A DNA stretch of 64,000 nt from Rubrivivax sp. (GTDB lineage: Bacteria > Pseudomonadota > Gammaproteobacteria > Burkholderiales > Burkholderiaceae_C): contig JAIXWM010000161.1 in assembly GCA_027491255.1 (NCBI GenBank), positions 1 through 64,000 of the forward strand, in the 5' to 3' direction. Below, in pieces: positions 1 to 8,565 of the stretch; positions within the stretch are counted from its first letter, which is position 1; each line of letters opens with the position of its first letter. The notes under the pieces are model-generated. The model made no database searches. It was not told where the DNA came from and saw only the letters and a program-made list of their open reading frames with translations. The position numbers and the translations under genes were made by a program.

Positions 1-88
1 CGAGAAGATCGTGACACTGAACCCTGAGCGCAAGGACGTGGCCGCGGAGCAAGCGGCGGCGGCGGTGAAAGGCGCACTCGCGGCATGA
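1..88 (+). CDS. C-terminal end of an unidentified plus-strand gene (partial)
   Basis: An open frame enters from the left edge and stops with TGA at 86-88; the last residues read EKIVTLNPERK...AVKGALAA. Third codon positions are mostly G or C, as in the neighbouring real genes, while the opposing Res frame over the same bases has poor third-position GC and a proline-rich, unlikely translation. I therefore read these bases as the 3' end of a plus-strand gene converging on the restriction operon. The family cannot be recognised from 28 residues. The alternative is that this is the antisense of a poorly conserved Res C-terminus. Confidence 0.35.
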   Translation, partial: EKIVTLNPERKDVAAEQAAAAVKGALAA

Positions 89-2111
89 ATCGTGCGACAA
101 CTACCTTGACACGCACCGCCTTGCCGCGGGCGTCGATCAGGCCCGCAGTCTTCAGGTGCTCCCACAGCTGCTTGGACAAGTCCACGCCCATGGGCTTGGG
201 CTGTCCGTCGGTGCCGACGATGGATAGCGGCGCGAACTGGTGGCTCTCGACGATGCCGAAGCGGATGCCGGTGTCCTGCTCGATCTCGCGCTGCAAGTTC
301 TCTGCGAAGGACTCGTAGCTCTCGTTGGCCACCACCGTCAGCGTGTTCACCGCGAAGCCGCGCAGCCGCTCGCCCTTCTGGTTCACGGCCAGCCGCAGCC
401 CGCGGCCGATGGTCTGCCGGCGCTCGCGCTCGGTGTTCATCTCGCGCAGGTTGCAGATCTGGAAGACGTTGGGGCTGTCCCAGCCCTCGCGCAGCGCCGA
501 GTGCGAGAAGATGAACTTCAGCGGCGTCTCGAAGCTGAGCAGCCGCTCCTTGTCCTTCATGATCAGGTTGTAGGCCCGCTCCGCGTTGTCGCGGTTGCCT
601 TGATTGTTCTCGGCTGTGTCGGTCCACGTGCCCTTTTTGTCCACCGAAAAGTAGCCGTCGTGCACCTCGCTCGGCGCCACCGTCAGGTCCACCTCGTTGA
701 ACAGGCTCTGGTAATCGGGGTTTCGCGCCAGGCGGGCGAACTCCTGTTCGAACATCAGCGCGTACTTGCCCTTCACCGGCTCGCCGGCCTCGTTGTACTG
801 ACGGTAGTGCTCCACCTTGTCGATGAAGAACAGGCTCAACACCTTGATGCCCTGCGGCCCGAGGCGCAGCTCCTTCTTCAGGTGCTCCTCGATTGTTCGC
901 TTGATCATCTGGCGCTTGATGGCGTCGCCGTCGATGTCGCCGATGGCGGCATCGACCTGCAGCCACTGCTCGCCACCAGGCATGCGAATTTCGACACGCT
1001 GCGCACCGCGTTTGGCCTGGATCTCGCCGACCAGGAAGTTGGCATACAGCTGCCGGCCGGTGTGCTGCTCCAGGTCGTCGCTGTCCTGCACCCACACGTC
1101 CTTGCGAACCACCTTGCCGCCTTGCTGCACGTCCAGCTCCAGCCTGGCCAGCACGCTGTTGCCCCGGCTGCGCACCTCCTGCAGCCGCACGTACGCCTTG
1201 TTTTGGCCACCATCTACCTCGGCGGAAGCCACCTCGATCTGCTTGACCAACTGCCGCTCATAGGCGTCGATCGCGTCAAGACGGTAGACCATGTGGTGCT
1301 TGTCCACGTGCGTGGCCGAGTAGCGCAGCGTGCACAGTGGGTTCATAGCGTCCAGCGCCTCCTTGCCACGCCCCTCCAAGCCACCGTCCACGCTCTGCGG
1401 CTCGTCGACGATCAGCACCGGCTGCGTGGCGCGAATCAGATCAATGGGCTTCTCGCCACCGGTCTTCTCGCTGTCCTTGTAGAGGTTGTTGACGTCCTTC
1501 TTGTTGATGGCGCCCACCGTCACCACCATCACCTGCAGGTGCTGGCTGGTGGCGAAGTTGCGCACCTGGTTCAGCTTGGCGGAGTCGTACAGAAAGTACT
1601 CGAACGGCTGCCCGCTGTAGAGCGACCGGAAGTGCGGCGCCATGATCTGCAGGCTCTTGTAGACGCCTTCTTTGATCGCCACCGAAGGCACCACGATCAC
1701 GAACTTGGTGAAGCCATAGCGCTTGTTCAGCTCGAACAACGTGCGCAGGTAGACGTAGGTCTTGCCGGTGCCGGTCTCCATCTCCACGGTGAAGTCGCGC
1801 GAGGCCAGGCTCTCGCTGGGCTTCAAGCCATGGCGCTGCTGAACCTTGTTCAAGTTGGCCAGCAGGTCCTGGCCGTCTAGCTGAAGGCGGTTGCCAATGC
1901 CCAGGTCGGACTCGGCCAAGCCCAGGCCCAATTGCACGCCGTCGCCCGCCGTGCCAGGAAGGGCGCCTTGCGTCCCTTCTCCCAGGTAGACCGAGCGCGG
2001 TGCCGTCACCGTGAACTCGGTGCGGCAGACCTCTTGGCCGGAAAACAGGTCGCACACCGCGTCGATGGCGGCGAGCTGGTAGTCAAGGTTGTGTTCAAAC
2101 TGGAGCTTCAT
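1..2111 (-). CDS. res: Type III restriction endonuclease R subunit (Res), 3' end missing or truncated
   Basis: The ATG at 2111 opens a superfamily 2 helicase: Walker A GTGKTYVY near residue 114, the DEAD-like DEPQ near 236, and motif VI RQTIGRGLRL near 565, followed by the NTLTVVANESYESFA segment typical of type III Res proteins. The enzyme is the ATP-dependent translocase/nuclease partner of Mod. Family members are about 970-1000 residues. Here the recognisable part ends near residue 665 (about position 110), before the PD-(D/E)XK nuclease domain. The frame stays open to the window edge, but the last 30 codons look non-coding and overlap the end of a plus-strand gene. The gene is therefore either 3'-truncated at a junction near 90-115 or has a divergent tail outside the window. 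It is the last gene of the operon, 20 bp after the DUF4276 gene. Confidence 0.8.
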   Translation of the reverse strand, partial: MKLQFEHNLDYQLAAIDAVCDLFSGQEVCRTEFTVTAPRSVYLGEGTQGALPGTAGDGVQLGLGLAESDLGIGNRLQLDGQDLLANLNKVQQRHGLKPSESLASRDFTVEMETGTGKTYVYLRTLFELNKRYGFTKFVIVVPSVAIKEGVYKSLQIMAPHFRSLYSGQPFEYFLYDSAKLNQVRNFATSQHLQVMVVTVGAINKKDVNNLYKDSEKTGGEKPIDLIRATQPVLIVDEPQSVDGGLEGRGKEALDAMNPLCTLRYSATHVDKHHMVYRLDAIDAYERQLVKQIEVASAEVDGGQNKAYVRLQEVRSRGNSVLARLELDVQQGGKVVRKDVWVQDSDDLEQHTGRQLYANFLVGEIQAKRGAQRVEIRMPGGEQWLQVDAAIGDIDGDAIKRQMIKRTIEEHLKKELRLGPQGIKVLSLFFIDKVEHYRQYNEAGEPVKGKYALMFEQEFARLARNPDYQSLFNEVDLTVAPSEVHDGYFSVDKKGTWTDTAENNQGNRDNAERAYNLIMKDKERLLSFETPLKFIFSHSALREGWDSPNVFQICNLREMNTERERRQTIGRGLRLAVNQKGERLRGFAVNTLTVVANESYESFAENLQREIEQDTGIRFGIVESHQFAPLSIVGTDGQPKPMGVDLSKQLWEHLKTAGLIDARGKAVRVKVVVARFMPRVRLSPPPPLAPRPRPCAQGSVSRSS

Positions 2112-2131
2112 CACGTATCCGTCCGTGCGCT

Positions 2132-2779
2132 TCAGCGCCCGCCCAACTGTTCAAGACGTGACACCCAGGCATCGAAGCCAGGGCACTCGGCCCTCATCCG
2201 CTCCATACCGATCGCTTCCGCAATGAGCGGCCCGTGAGCCACCTTGCCGTACTGCCCGCCCGAGAACACCGACATGATGCGTTTCGAAGGAGCAGTCTGA
2301 GGGCTGTCGTTGATGTCTTCCGGCGTCGCGTACTGAGCGCGGATCGCCAGAAGCTTGGCTCGCGTCTCGGCGCTCCAGCCGTTCTGCACCCACTCGAAGG
2401 CCTCGATGTCGCTGAACAGCAGCGTCTCGAACTCATACCGCTGAACATGCGGCACCACGCGATCTGCCCGGAGGTCCGGGATCTGTCGTGTGGTGGCGTC
2501 AAGGATCGCGGCTTCCAACGCCTGCTTGTCCCGACCCGCTGCATGACCAAACCCGTACAGGTCCAGCAGCGTCGTGATGCAGTCAAAGTGGTGGTATTCG
2601 AAGCGAATGTGTTGCGCCACCCGTTCCACGGATACCGCACCGCCCCCTTGTTTGCCAGGTCGGGTCTTGAGCAAGGACGGGTGCACGGCCAGCCCATGGT
2701 CGCGAAGATGCGGCTCCAAGCACGTGCGGACGAACTCGGCTTCCGTTTGGCCTTCGCAGATCACCAACAAACGCGTCAC
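2132..2779 (-). CDS. DUF4276 family protein (TOPRIM-like, ATPase partner)
   Basis: This 215-residue protein begins with a hydrophobic strand followed by CEGQTEAEF (residues 8-16), the EGxTE hallmark of DUF4276. The family is thought to have a TOPRIM-like fold in which the glutamate would bind metal. No other domain is visible. Its start overlaps the stop of the upstream AAA ATPase gene by 4 bp, so the two are translationally coupled and probably form an ATPase-effector pair of the OLD or PARIS general type. It sits between mod and res of the type III system, which is not the usual two-gene arrangement. Nuclease activity is an inference from fold and context. Confidence 0.75.
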   Translation of the reverse strand: MTRLLVICEGQTEAEFVRTCLEPHLRDHGLAVHPSLLKTRPGKQGGGAVSVERVAQHIRFEYHHFDCITTLLDLYGFGHAAGRDKQALEAAILDATTRQIPDLRADRVVPHVQRYEFETLLFSDIEAFEWVQNGWSAETRAKLLAIRAQYATPEDINDSPQTAPSKRIMSVFSGGQYGKVAHGPLIAEAIGMERMRAECPGFDAWVSRLEQLGGR

Positions 2780-3921
2780 GTGTCACCCCCGACAGGCTCC
2801 TTCAGCCACAGGTCGGACACGAGGTACTCCTCGTCGAGCCACTGCTGATATCGCTCGCGTGGAAGCGTGCGCAACTGCGTCGCACCCTCATGGTTGCTGG
2901 CCACGATGACGTCCTCCAGCGCGAAGCAATCCACCATGTAGGGCGACTGCGTCGCGATGAAGACCTGCCGCTCATGCGCCAACGTCTTGACCATCTCAGC
3001 CACCAGCGTGATGGCGTGCGGATGCAAACCCAGTTCGGGCTCGTCGAAGAACATCACGTCCGGCAGCATCTCGGGCGGCAGGTTCAGCAGCGTGAGCAGG
3101 CAGAACAACCTCAGCGAGCCATCCGAGGTCAAGTGTGCGCCGAAGGTCTTGTCACTGAACCGCGAGCGCCAGCGCAGCGCCACCTTCCCGTACGAGGGCT
3201 GCAACTCGAAATCAGCGAACCCAGGCAGCACGCGGGCGATCTGCCGAATGATCAACTTGTAGCGCTTGATGTCCTTCTCTTGCAGCCGCAGCAGGATGGG
3301 CGCGAGGTTGGCGCCGTCAGACCGCATCCAGACGGCGTCCTCGACATCCCAGGCCTGCTTCACGTTGGCCTTGGCGGACGTGTCGTGGAACTGGTAGGTC
3401 GTGCAGCGCTTCAGCAGGCTCACCACCACCTGCGCGGTCTGGTTCTTGGCTGCACTTTCTACCAACGCCGCCTCTTTGCCACCCGAGGGAAGAACAGTCC
3501 ACTTGGCCTCGCCGCCCTTCTTGCGGTCGGAGTATCGGTAGGCCTCGTCGACGAAGATGAGGGTGTCGCCGGCGCTGATGTGGGCCAGGCCAAAGCGGTA
3601 GTCGTTGAAGCCGCGGTGAGTTTCGACGCGGATCTCGCCATTCAAGCGCGGCGTGCGCTTGGCGCCCATGTAGAGCTGGTCGTCGCCGAAACCATTGCGG
3701 GCGATGAAGTCCTGCAGGTTCTGGCCACGCAGCATCCAGGCCAACATCTCGAAGAACCGGATCAGATTCGACTTGCCGGCACCGTTGGCGCCGATCAAGA
3801 CGGTGAGCTGCGGCAGGCCCAGGTTTTCTACCTTGGCGATGCTGCGGAAGCCCTCGATGCTGACCCGCTGGATTCGGCCTTGCAGGCGGCCCTTGTTAGG
3901 GTCTTGAGCGTCATGTGCCAT
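2776..3921 (-). CDS. AAA family ATPase (OLD/RecF-like, DUF4276 partner)
   Basis: This 381-residue ABC/SMC-type ATPase has an FRSI N-terminal strand, Walker A GANGAGKS at 44-51, and near residue 290 a Walker B and D-loop reading FFDEPELGLHP, followed by an ATQSPY H-loop region. These are the marks of the AAA_15/AAA_21 group, to which OLD nucleases and defence ATPases belong. It has no C-terminal TOPRIM domain of its own; that role would fall to the overlapping DUF4276 gene. The stop of mod lies 10 bp upstream, so it is co-transcribed with the modification gene. A sensor or clamp role in an abortive defence unit is inferred from the pair and its position. Confidence 0.8.
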   Translation of the reverse strand: MAHDAQDPNKGRLQGRIQRVSIEGFRSIAKVENLGLPQLTVLIGANGAGKSNLIRFFEMLAWMLRGQNLQDFIARNGFGDDQLYMGAKRTPRLNGEIRVETHRGFNDYRFGLAHISAGDTLIFVDEAYRYSDRKKGGEAKWTVLPSGGKEAALVESAAKNQTAQVVVSLLKRCTTYQFHDTSAKANVKQAWDVEDAVWMRSDGANLAPILLRLQEKDIKRYKLIIRQIARVLPGFADFELQPSYGKVALRWRSRFSDKTFGAHLTSDGSLRLFCLLTLLNLPPEMLPDVMFFDEPELGLHPHAITLVAEMVKTLAHERQVFIATQSPYMVDCFALEDVIVASNHEGATQLRTLPRERYQQWLDEEYLVSDLWLKEPVGGDT

Positions 3922-3931
3922 GCGGCCCCCT

Positions 3932-5905
3932 TCAGATGCTGCGCACGTCGTCTAGGCCATGCTGGCTGAGGATGGCGGCCAGGTTGGTCTTGGCCACGTC
4001 ATCGGCGAAGGCACTGTCTTTGAAGACAAGCTTGGTGCTGACGGGCTTGGCGTTGTCGTCGCCGCCTTGCAGTGCCTGGGCCTGGGCTTTCTGCCACGCC
4101 GCGATGCCCAGAGCGAGGGGCTCTGCCACGTCGCGGCCGATGCCGTCCGAAAGGCAGGCCATCAAGGCGCCGGCGCCGATGCTGTGCACCGTCTTGCCGG
4201 CGATCTGGCGCGACTCCATGGGCACGGCGAGGTCAAGGCCGAGCTTCAGGAGCAACTCGTACAGCACGTCTTGCTCGCTGCGGCCCAGGTCTAGGTGCTC
4301 CGCGTGGTCGAGAAGAGTCCCCGTCAAGTCGTCTGGCCGGGGATTCCAAGCGCGAATGTTCGAGCTATCAAGCTTGAAAACACGGAAGCCAACGTCCCCG
4401 GTAAACAGCGTGTCCTTGTCGTGAATTGCTTTGCCGGCCCTTCGTAGTCGCTCCTTTGTCAGCTCTGACAGCCGTCGCGGGCGAGTGAGCCTGTCGCAGT
4501 ATGCAGCTGCGGTTGATTGCTCCTTCGCTTCCGGATCCAGGGGCTCCGGGAGCTGGACAAGAATATAGCGCCGCGTTCCTCCGTCCAGCGAGTTCTGAGC
4601 TAGCACAGCATGACCCAAGGTGCCCGAGCCAGCAAAAAAGTCTAAAACAATACTGTCTTTATCACTTCCAAACTCAATAAAGCGGGAAAGAAGCTGGACT
4701 GGTTTCGGATAGGAGAAGACCACCTCATCATCAAACATATCGCGAATTTCGCTTGTGCCATGCTGGGTGTAGATTCCATCAATTATTGAGAAAGGCTTTG
4801 CCCCGCGCTTTTCACCGTCTTCTCCAATCAGATACTGCTTGTACGAGACGCTCCAGCCATCCGGACGCTTAGCGAAATGCAAGCCGTTCTCCGCTTGAAC
4901 CTTCTCAGCGCGCTCTCTGCTCCACCACCATTGTCGTTTTGGCAGGACTTGCGTCCCATCAGGGGCCGTTATTGGATAGATAAGATTCTCTCTTCTATCC
5001 ATGCTCTTGGTCGCTTCAAGCGGCTTGAGGCGAAACGGCCCTTTCTTTTCGAAGTGCTCATCTCGGCCTTCGTAGTACTTCTCCTCTGCCTCTGCATCAG
5101 GAGCAAGCCAAAGTGGATCAACACATTGAATATCACGAGCGTACATGAGGCAATACTCATGCTGAGTAACCGCATACCGCTCTTTTGCGCCGCCACCATA
5201 GCTCTTTTTCCAAACAAACTGTTCCACGAAGTTTTCTTCACCGAAAACCTCGTCGAGGCACTTTCGCAAGGAGGCCTGTTCAGCATCGTCGATCGAAACG
5301 AATATCACACCGTTCTCGGTGAGCAGATTCTTCGCCAACCGTAGTCGCGGATAAATCATGTTCAGCCAGTCCGTGTGAAACCGGCCCGACGCGTCGGTAT
5401 TCGAACTGATCTTCTGCCCGCCCTCCACCTGTCCCGTCAACTCCAGGTAGTTTTTGATGCTGTCCTGAAAGTTGTCCGGGTACACGAAGTCCTTGCCGGT
5501 GTTGTAGGGCGGGTCGATGTAGATGAGCTTCACCTTGCCGGCATAGCTCTTCTGCAGCAGCTTCAGCACCTCCAGGTTGTCGCCTTCAATGAAGAGGTTC
5601 TGCGTGGTGTCCCAGTCCACGCTCTCTTCCGGGCAGGGGCGCAGCGTGCCCGTGCTGGGCGTCAGCGCCAGCTGGCGTGCGCGGCGCTTGCCATGCCAAT
5701 TCAGGCCGTACTTCTCTTCCCGCTCGTCCACCGCTGTGCCCAGCAACTGCTTGAGCACCTCGAAGTCGACCCGGCCTTCGGTGAAGGCCTCAGGGAAAAG
5801 CGCCTTCAGCTGCGCGAGGTTGCCCTCCATGAGGTTGGCGCTCTGCGCCTCTGGGCTCGCCTTGTCGATCGGCTGGATGGTTGCTGGGGATTGGTGAGCT
5901 GTCAT
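3932..5905 (-). CDS. mod: Type III DNA adenine methyltransferase (Mod)
   Basis: This 657-residue N6-adenine methyltransferase shows motif IV DPPYNTGKDF at about 131-140 before motif I DFFAGSGTLGHAV at about 425, the beta-class order expected of type III Mod proteins. The stretch between these motifs (residues about 190-430, positions about 4610-5340) should contain the target recognition region. It is clearly more A/T-rich than the two ends of the gene. This fits exchange of the recognition module while the catalytic ends are conserved. The protein methylates one strand of an asymmetric site and recruits Res. It lies 25 bp after the DUF4391 gene and 10 bp before the ATPase gene. Confidence 0.93.
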   Translation of the reverse strand: MTAHQSPATIQPIDKASPEAQSANLMEGNLAQLKALFPEAFTEGRVDFEVLKQLLGTAVDEREEKYGLNWHGKRRARQLALTPSTGTLRPCPEESVDWDTTQNLFIEGDNLEVLKLLQKSYAGKVKLIYIDPPYNTGKDFVYPDNFQDSIKNYLELTGQVEGGQKISSNTDASGRFHTDWLNMIYPRLRLAKNLLTENGVIFVSIDDAEQASLRKCLDEVFGEENFVEQFVWKKSYGGGAKERYAVTQHEYCLMYARDIQCVDPLWLAPDAEAEEKYYEGRDEHFEKKGPFRLKPLEATKSMDRRENLIYPITAPDGTQVLPKRQWWWSRERAEKVQAENGLHFAKRPDGWSVSYKQYLIGEDGEKRGAKPFSIIDGIYTQHGTSEIRDMFDDEVVFSYPKPVQLLSRFIEFGSDKDSIVLDFFAGSGTLGHAVLAQNSLDGGTRRYILVQLPEPLDPEAKEQSTAAAYCDRLTRPRRLSELTKERLRRAGKAIHDKDTLFTGDVGFRVFKLDSSNIRAWNPRPDDLTGTLLDHAEHLDLGRSEQDVLYELLLKLGLDLAVPMESRQIAGKTVHSIGAGALMACLSDGIGRDVAEPLALGIAAWQKAQAQALQGGDDNAKPVSTKLVFKDSAFADDVAKTNLAAILSQHGLDDVRSI

Positions 5906-5930
5906 GGGCAGAGTCTGAAGTTGCGGTGGC

Positions 5931-6818
5931 TCATGTGGCGAGCCTGTCCTGAAGTTCTTGAAGTTGGCGTTGCAGCCGCTGGATCTGCAGGTTGAGTTCC
6001 ACGCGCTGGCTCATCTGCCGCGCCTTGGCCGCCGTGTTTCGGGCGGAAACCAGCTGGTCGATCAGTCGGCTGCGTTCGGCCAGGGCCTGCCGTTGCGCAG
6101 CAACGCTGGCCGCCGGTGTGGCTGCTGCCGCCTCGGGCGCCTTGAAGTGGCCCGTGACTTGCGCCACGGCCAGCGCCGTGATGCGGTCTGCCACGGCCTG
6201 GTAGAGCGCCCGCAAGTCGGTCACTGCACTGTGCGGCATCTGTTCCAGTGCCAGGCTGGCCATGAACTGAGTTTCAGCCGAGGTCGGCTGCGCTGGGTCG
6301 AAGGCGTGCGTGTCTGCACTGTCGGCCAAAACCCACTTGCCGGCCTCGCCCAGCGAGGCCCGTTTGTGCGCAAGCGACAGCACTGTGCCCTCAGGGGCCT
6401 GCGCGACCAGCAGCACCGGGTACGGGATGGCCCGGTGAATGAGCTGCATCAAGCGCCGGGCTTGCGCCTCGCGGGTGGGTGGCCGCAGCTGCGCCGAGAC
6501 CAGCGCGATCTCGATCACGTCGGTAGCGTCTGCACTGGCAGCGCCAACGTCTGAAGGTCCTGCGACTGCCGAGCCTGCACCGTCGGTTGGTGCAGTTTCG
6601 GATGTCGCCTTCATCGGAGCCACGTGGAAGGCTGGCACGCCCACGGTGCCTGGCTTCAGCGTGGCCTGCCACCACAGCTCATCGATGGTGTCGTTGATCA
6701 AGCGCTTGTCGGCGGCCGTCGGGGCGCCCTGCTCGACCAGCAACTTCTTCGGAATGCGCTGGTCCACCTGCGCCTGAGCCGGCAGGCGGAAAGCGTCGAT
6801 GAGCACCTGGGCTGTCAT
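5931..6818 (-). CDS. DUF4391 domain-containing protein
   Basis: This 295-residue protein has the DUF4391 pattern: an N-terminal region with RIPKKLLVEQ, then INDTIDELWWQATLKP near residue 41, a central beta-rich part with PYPVLL, and a C-terminal helical segment from about 235 rich in Q, R and L that is likely a coiled coil. Members of this family commonly sit beside methyltransferase and helicase genes, but no biochemical role is established. It lies 10 bp after the HEPN gene and 25 bp before mod, so it is part of the operon. An accessory or scaffolding role in the restriction system is inference. Confidence 0.7.
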   Translation of the reverse strand: MTAQVLIDAFRLPAQAQVDQRIPKKLLVEQGAPTAADKRLINDTIDELWWQATLKPGTVGVPAFHVAPMKATSETAPTDGAGSAVAGPSDVGAASADATDVIEIALVSAQLRPPTREAQARRLMQLIHRAIPYPVLLVAQAPEGTVLSLAHKRASLGEAGKWVLADSADTHAFDPAQPTSAETQFMASLALEQMPHSAVTDLRALYQAVADRITALAVAQVTGHFKAPEAAAATPAASVAAQRQALAERSRLIDQLVSARNTAAKARQMSQRVELNLQIQRLQRQLQELQDRLAT

Positions 6819-6828
6819 CGTGCGGCGG

Positions 6829-7266
6829 TTACAGCAGGTCCGGCCGCTTGGCCTGCAGCCAGGCGCGGACGTGGGCCAGCAGCTCCTGGGCGCTGGCCAG
6901 GCACTCGGCGGCAGCGGCGTCGGGGATCAGGTCGCCGGAGTAGTCCGACAGGTTGCGCTGCTTGCGGAGCGCGTCCAGCACGATCACCTTGGCATGCGGC
7001 AGGCCCACGCTGAGCTGCAGCGTCTGGATGGCGGTCTGGTGATGGCCAGGCTTGCTGGTCAGGGTGCGGTAGCCGTTGGCGTTCAAGGCCACCATTGCCA
7101 CTTGCATGATGGCCTTGTAGGCGGCGTCGAAGCGGTTCTCGGCGCTCAGGCCGGCCAGCTGTGCGTCGGCGATGTTGCGCAGCGCCGCAGCCAACAGCTT
7201 GGCCACGAGCCCCTTGTCAGCCGGCACGGCATCAAGGCTGATGCCGAGCAAGTTCTTCAAGGTCAT
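6829..7266 (-). CDS. HEPN-domain protein, probable RNase-type toxin of an MNT-HEPN pair
   Basis: This 145-residue, mostly helical protein has R67 and H75 (GYRTLTSKPGHH), which fit the HEPN ribonuclease pattern R-phi-x(4-6)-H. The phrase GYR...GHH is typical of HEPN proteins paired with minimal nucleotidyltransferases. Its start lies inside the end of the MNT gene (35 bp overlap), the usual layout of HEPN-MNT toxin-antitoxin operons. In characterised pairs the MNT partner silences the HEPN RNase by AMPylation. Here the pair heads a restriction-modification operon, so it may guard the operon or act as its abortive arm; that part is inference. Confidence 0.7.
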   Translation of the reverse strand: MTLKNLLGISLDAVPADKGLVAKLLAAALRNIADAQLAGLSAENRFDAAYKAIMQVAMVALNANGYRTLTSKPGHHQTAIQTLQLSVGLPHAKVIVLDALRKQRNLSDYSGDLIPDAAAAECLASAQELLAHVRAWLQAKRPDLL

Positions 7267-7864
7267 GCGCGTTTCCGATCAAGAAGAGCTTGGGCTTGGA
7301 CAGTACGTCGGCCAGAAAGGGCTCGGAGGGGGCCTTGGCACTGAACTCAGTTGTCGAGAACAACTTGGGGTTCACCTCGCGGCCGAGCACGGCTTGCGTG
7401 GGGTGCAGCAGCTCCACGGCCTGGCGGAAGCTGATGTCGCCGATCAGCATCACGTCGATGTCGCTGCCGGAGGTCTCGCGACCCTGGGCCACCGAGCCGA
7501 ACACGAACGCCACCCGCAGCTGGGTGGCCACCGGCGCCAGTGCCTGCACCAGCACGTCGGCCAGGCCCGAGGTCTTGCGCAGAATGCTGGCCAGCTCGGT
7601 GAAGATGGGCCCGCTGGTGTCGGCGCTGTAGACCTGCTGGTTGCCGCGCTTCTCGCGCTTGAGCAGGCCCACCTCAGCCAGCTTGCCCAGCTCGCGGGTG
7701 ATGGTGCCGGCCGGCAGGCCGGTACGGCGAGCGATCTCGCGCCCGTGCAGCGCTTCGTCCGGCCGAAGCAGCAGCAGCCCGAGGACGCGGCGGCGGTACT
7801 CGGGGAACAGCAGTGCGGGCAGGGATTGATGCATATTCGGCGCCGATTGTCGCTTTATTTGCAT
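7232..7864 (-). CDS. Winged-helix MNT-type nucleotidyltransferase (HEPN partner, operon leader)
   Basis: This protein of up to 210 residues has an N-terminal winged helix (about 20-75; HGREIARRTGLPAGTITREL) and a minimal nucleotidyltransferase domain with GSVAQGRETSGSDIDVML (123-140). G123-S124 and the D135/D137 pair are the metal- and nucleotide-binding residues of the polymerase-beta fold. Such proteins act as antitoxins that AMPylate or bind their HEPN partner, and the DNA-binding head suggests autoregulation of the whole seven-gene operon. The start is uncertain: ATG at 7864 gives 210 residues and a second ATG at 7834 gives 200; neither has a clear ribosome binding site. Confidence 0.75.
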   Translation of the reverse strand: MQIKRQSAPNMHQSLPALLFPEYRRRVLGLLLLRPDEALHGREIARRTGLPAGTITRELGKLAEVGLLKREKRGNQQVYSADTSGPIFTELASILRKTSGLADVLVQALAPVATQLRVAFVFGSVAQGRETSGSDIDVMLIGDISFRQAVELLHPTQAVLGREVNPKLFSTTEFSAKAPSEPFLADVLSKPKLFLIGNAHDLEELARHQP

Positions 7865-8067
7865 CGAAACTCAAGGCGTTTGAGCATCGTCATGGAGCCC
7901 GACTGTGCTGCCGAGAAGCTGGTGTGGTGTGCAGCTCTGTTCTGTGCTTGTCCATCAACGTACTGCATGCACTGTGCTCACTTGCGAGGCTGAGCGGCGG
8001 CTGTCGGGCCGCAACTCGATGTTCTCTTCGTGATACTTCATGAGCCGCTGGTGCTGGAGGCGCGCGG

Positions 8068-8550
8068 TCAATCACTTGTCGAGCCGTTACTGCGACGCCC
8101 ACGGTTGCCATGGGCCCCTGACACATGCGGGCTTGCCGACCTGATGCTCGTCGCTGAGGACGCCTGCACCAGTTCGTTCAAGATGCCGCAGTGCGCCGCA
8201 TCGCGAACGCCGGCGCACTGCTCGCGCAGCGCCTTCAATTGCTTCTCCAACTGGCGCAACTCGCGGATGCGCGTGGCGACGTGGCCGATGTGCTCATCGA
8301 GCAGCGCGTTGACCTCGCCGCACTCGGCTTGCGGCTCGTCCTTGAAACGCAGCAGCACCCGGATCTCGTCGAGCGTCATGTCCAGCGACCGGCAATGGCG
8401 CACGAAGGCCAGCCGCTCGACATGCTCGGGCCCGTAGATGCGGTAGTTGCCCTCGCTGCGCGGCGCCTGGGGCAGCAGCCCTTCGCGCTCGTAGTAGCGG
8501 ATGGTCTCGACCTGGGTCTGCGCCGCCAGCGCCAGTTCACCGATCTTCAT
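8068..8550 (-). CDS. cadR: CadR/PbrR-type MerR family regulator, Cd(II)/Pb(II)-responsive
   Basis: This 160-residue MerR-family activator starts MKIGELA, has the winged-helix DNA-binding head at 1-70 and a long dimerisation helix at about 80-115. Cysteines at 77, 112 and 121 lie at or near the spacing of the metal-binding cysteines of CadR/PbrR. The last 30 residues do not resemble the family and lack the usual histidine-rich tail, so the 3' end may have been altered at the edge of the metal cassette. It lies 15 bp after the ynfA-like gene on the same strand. A MerR-type promoter (8960-8990) faces the CDF transporter gene, its likely target. Confidence 0.85.
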   Translation of the reverse strand: MKIGELALAAQTQVETIRYYEREGLLPQAPRSEGNYRIYGPEHVERLAFVRHCRSLDMTLDEIRVLLRFKDEPQAECGEVNALLDEHIGHVATRIRELRQLEKQLKALREQCAGVRDAAHCGILNELVQASSATSIRSASPHVSGAHGNRGRRSNGSTSD

Positions 8551-8565
8551 GTCCGAGTCCCTTCC

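Noticed and set aside
240..1880. A long plus-strand frame (546 codons) opposite res
   Set aside because: It is the antisense of clear helicase motifs, rich in His, Leu and Val from reversed codons, and has no family features.
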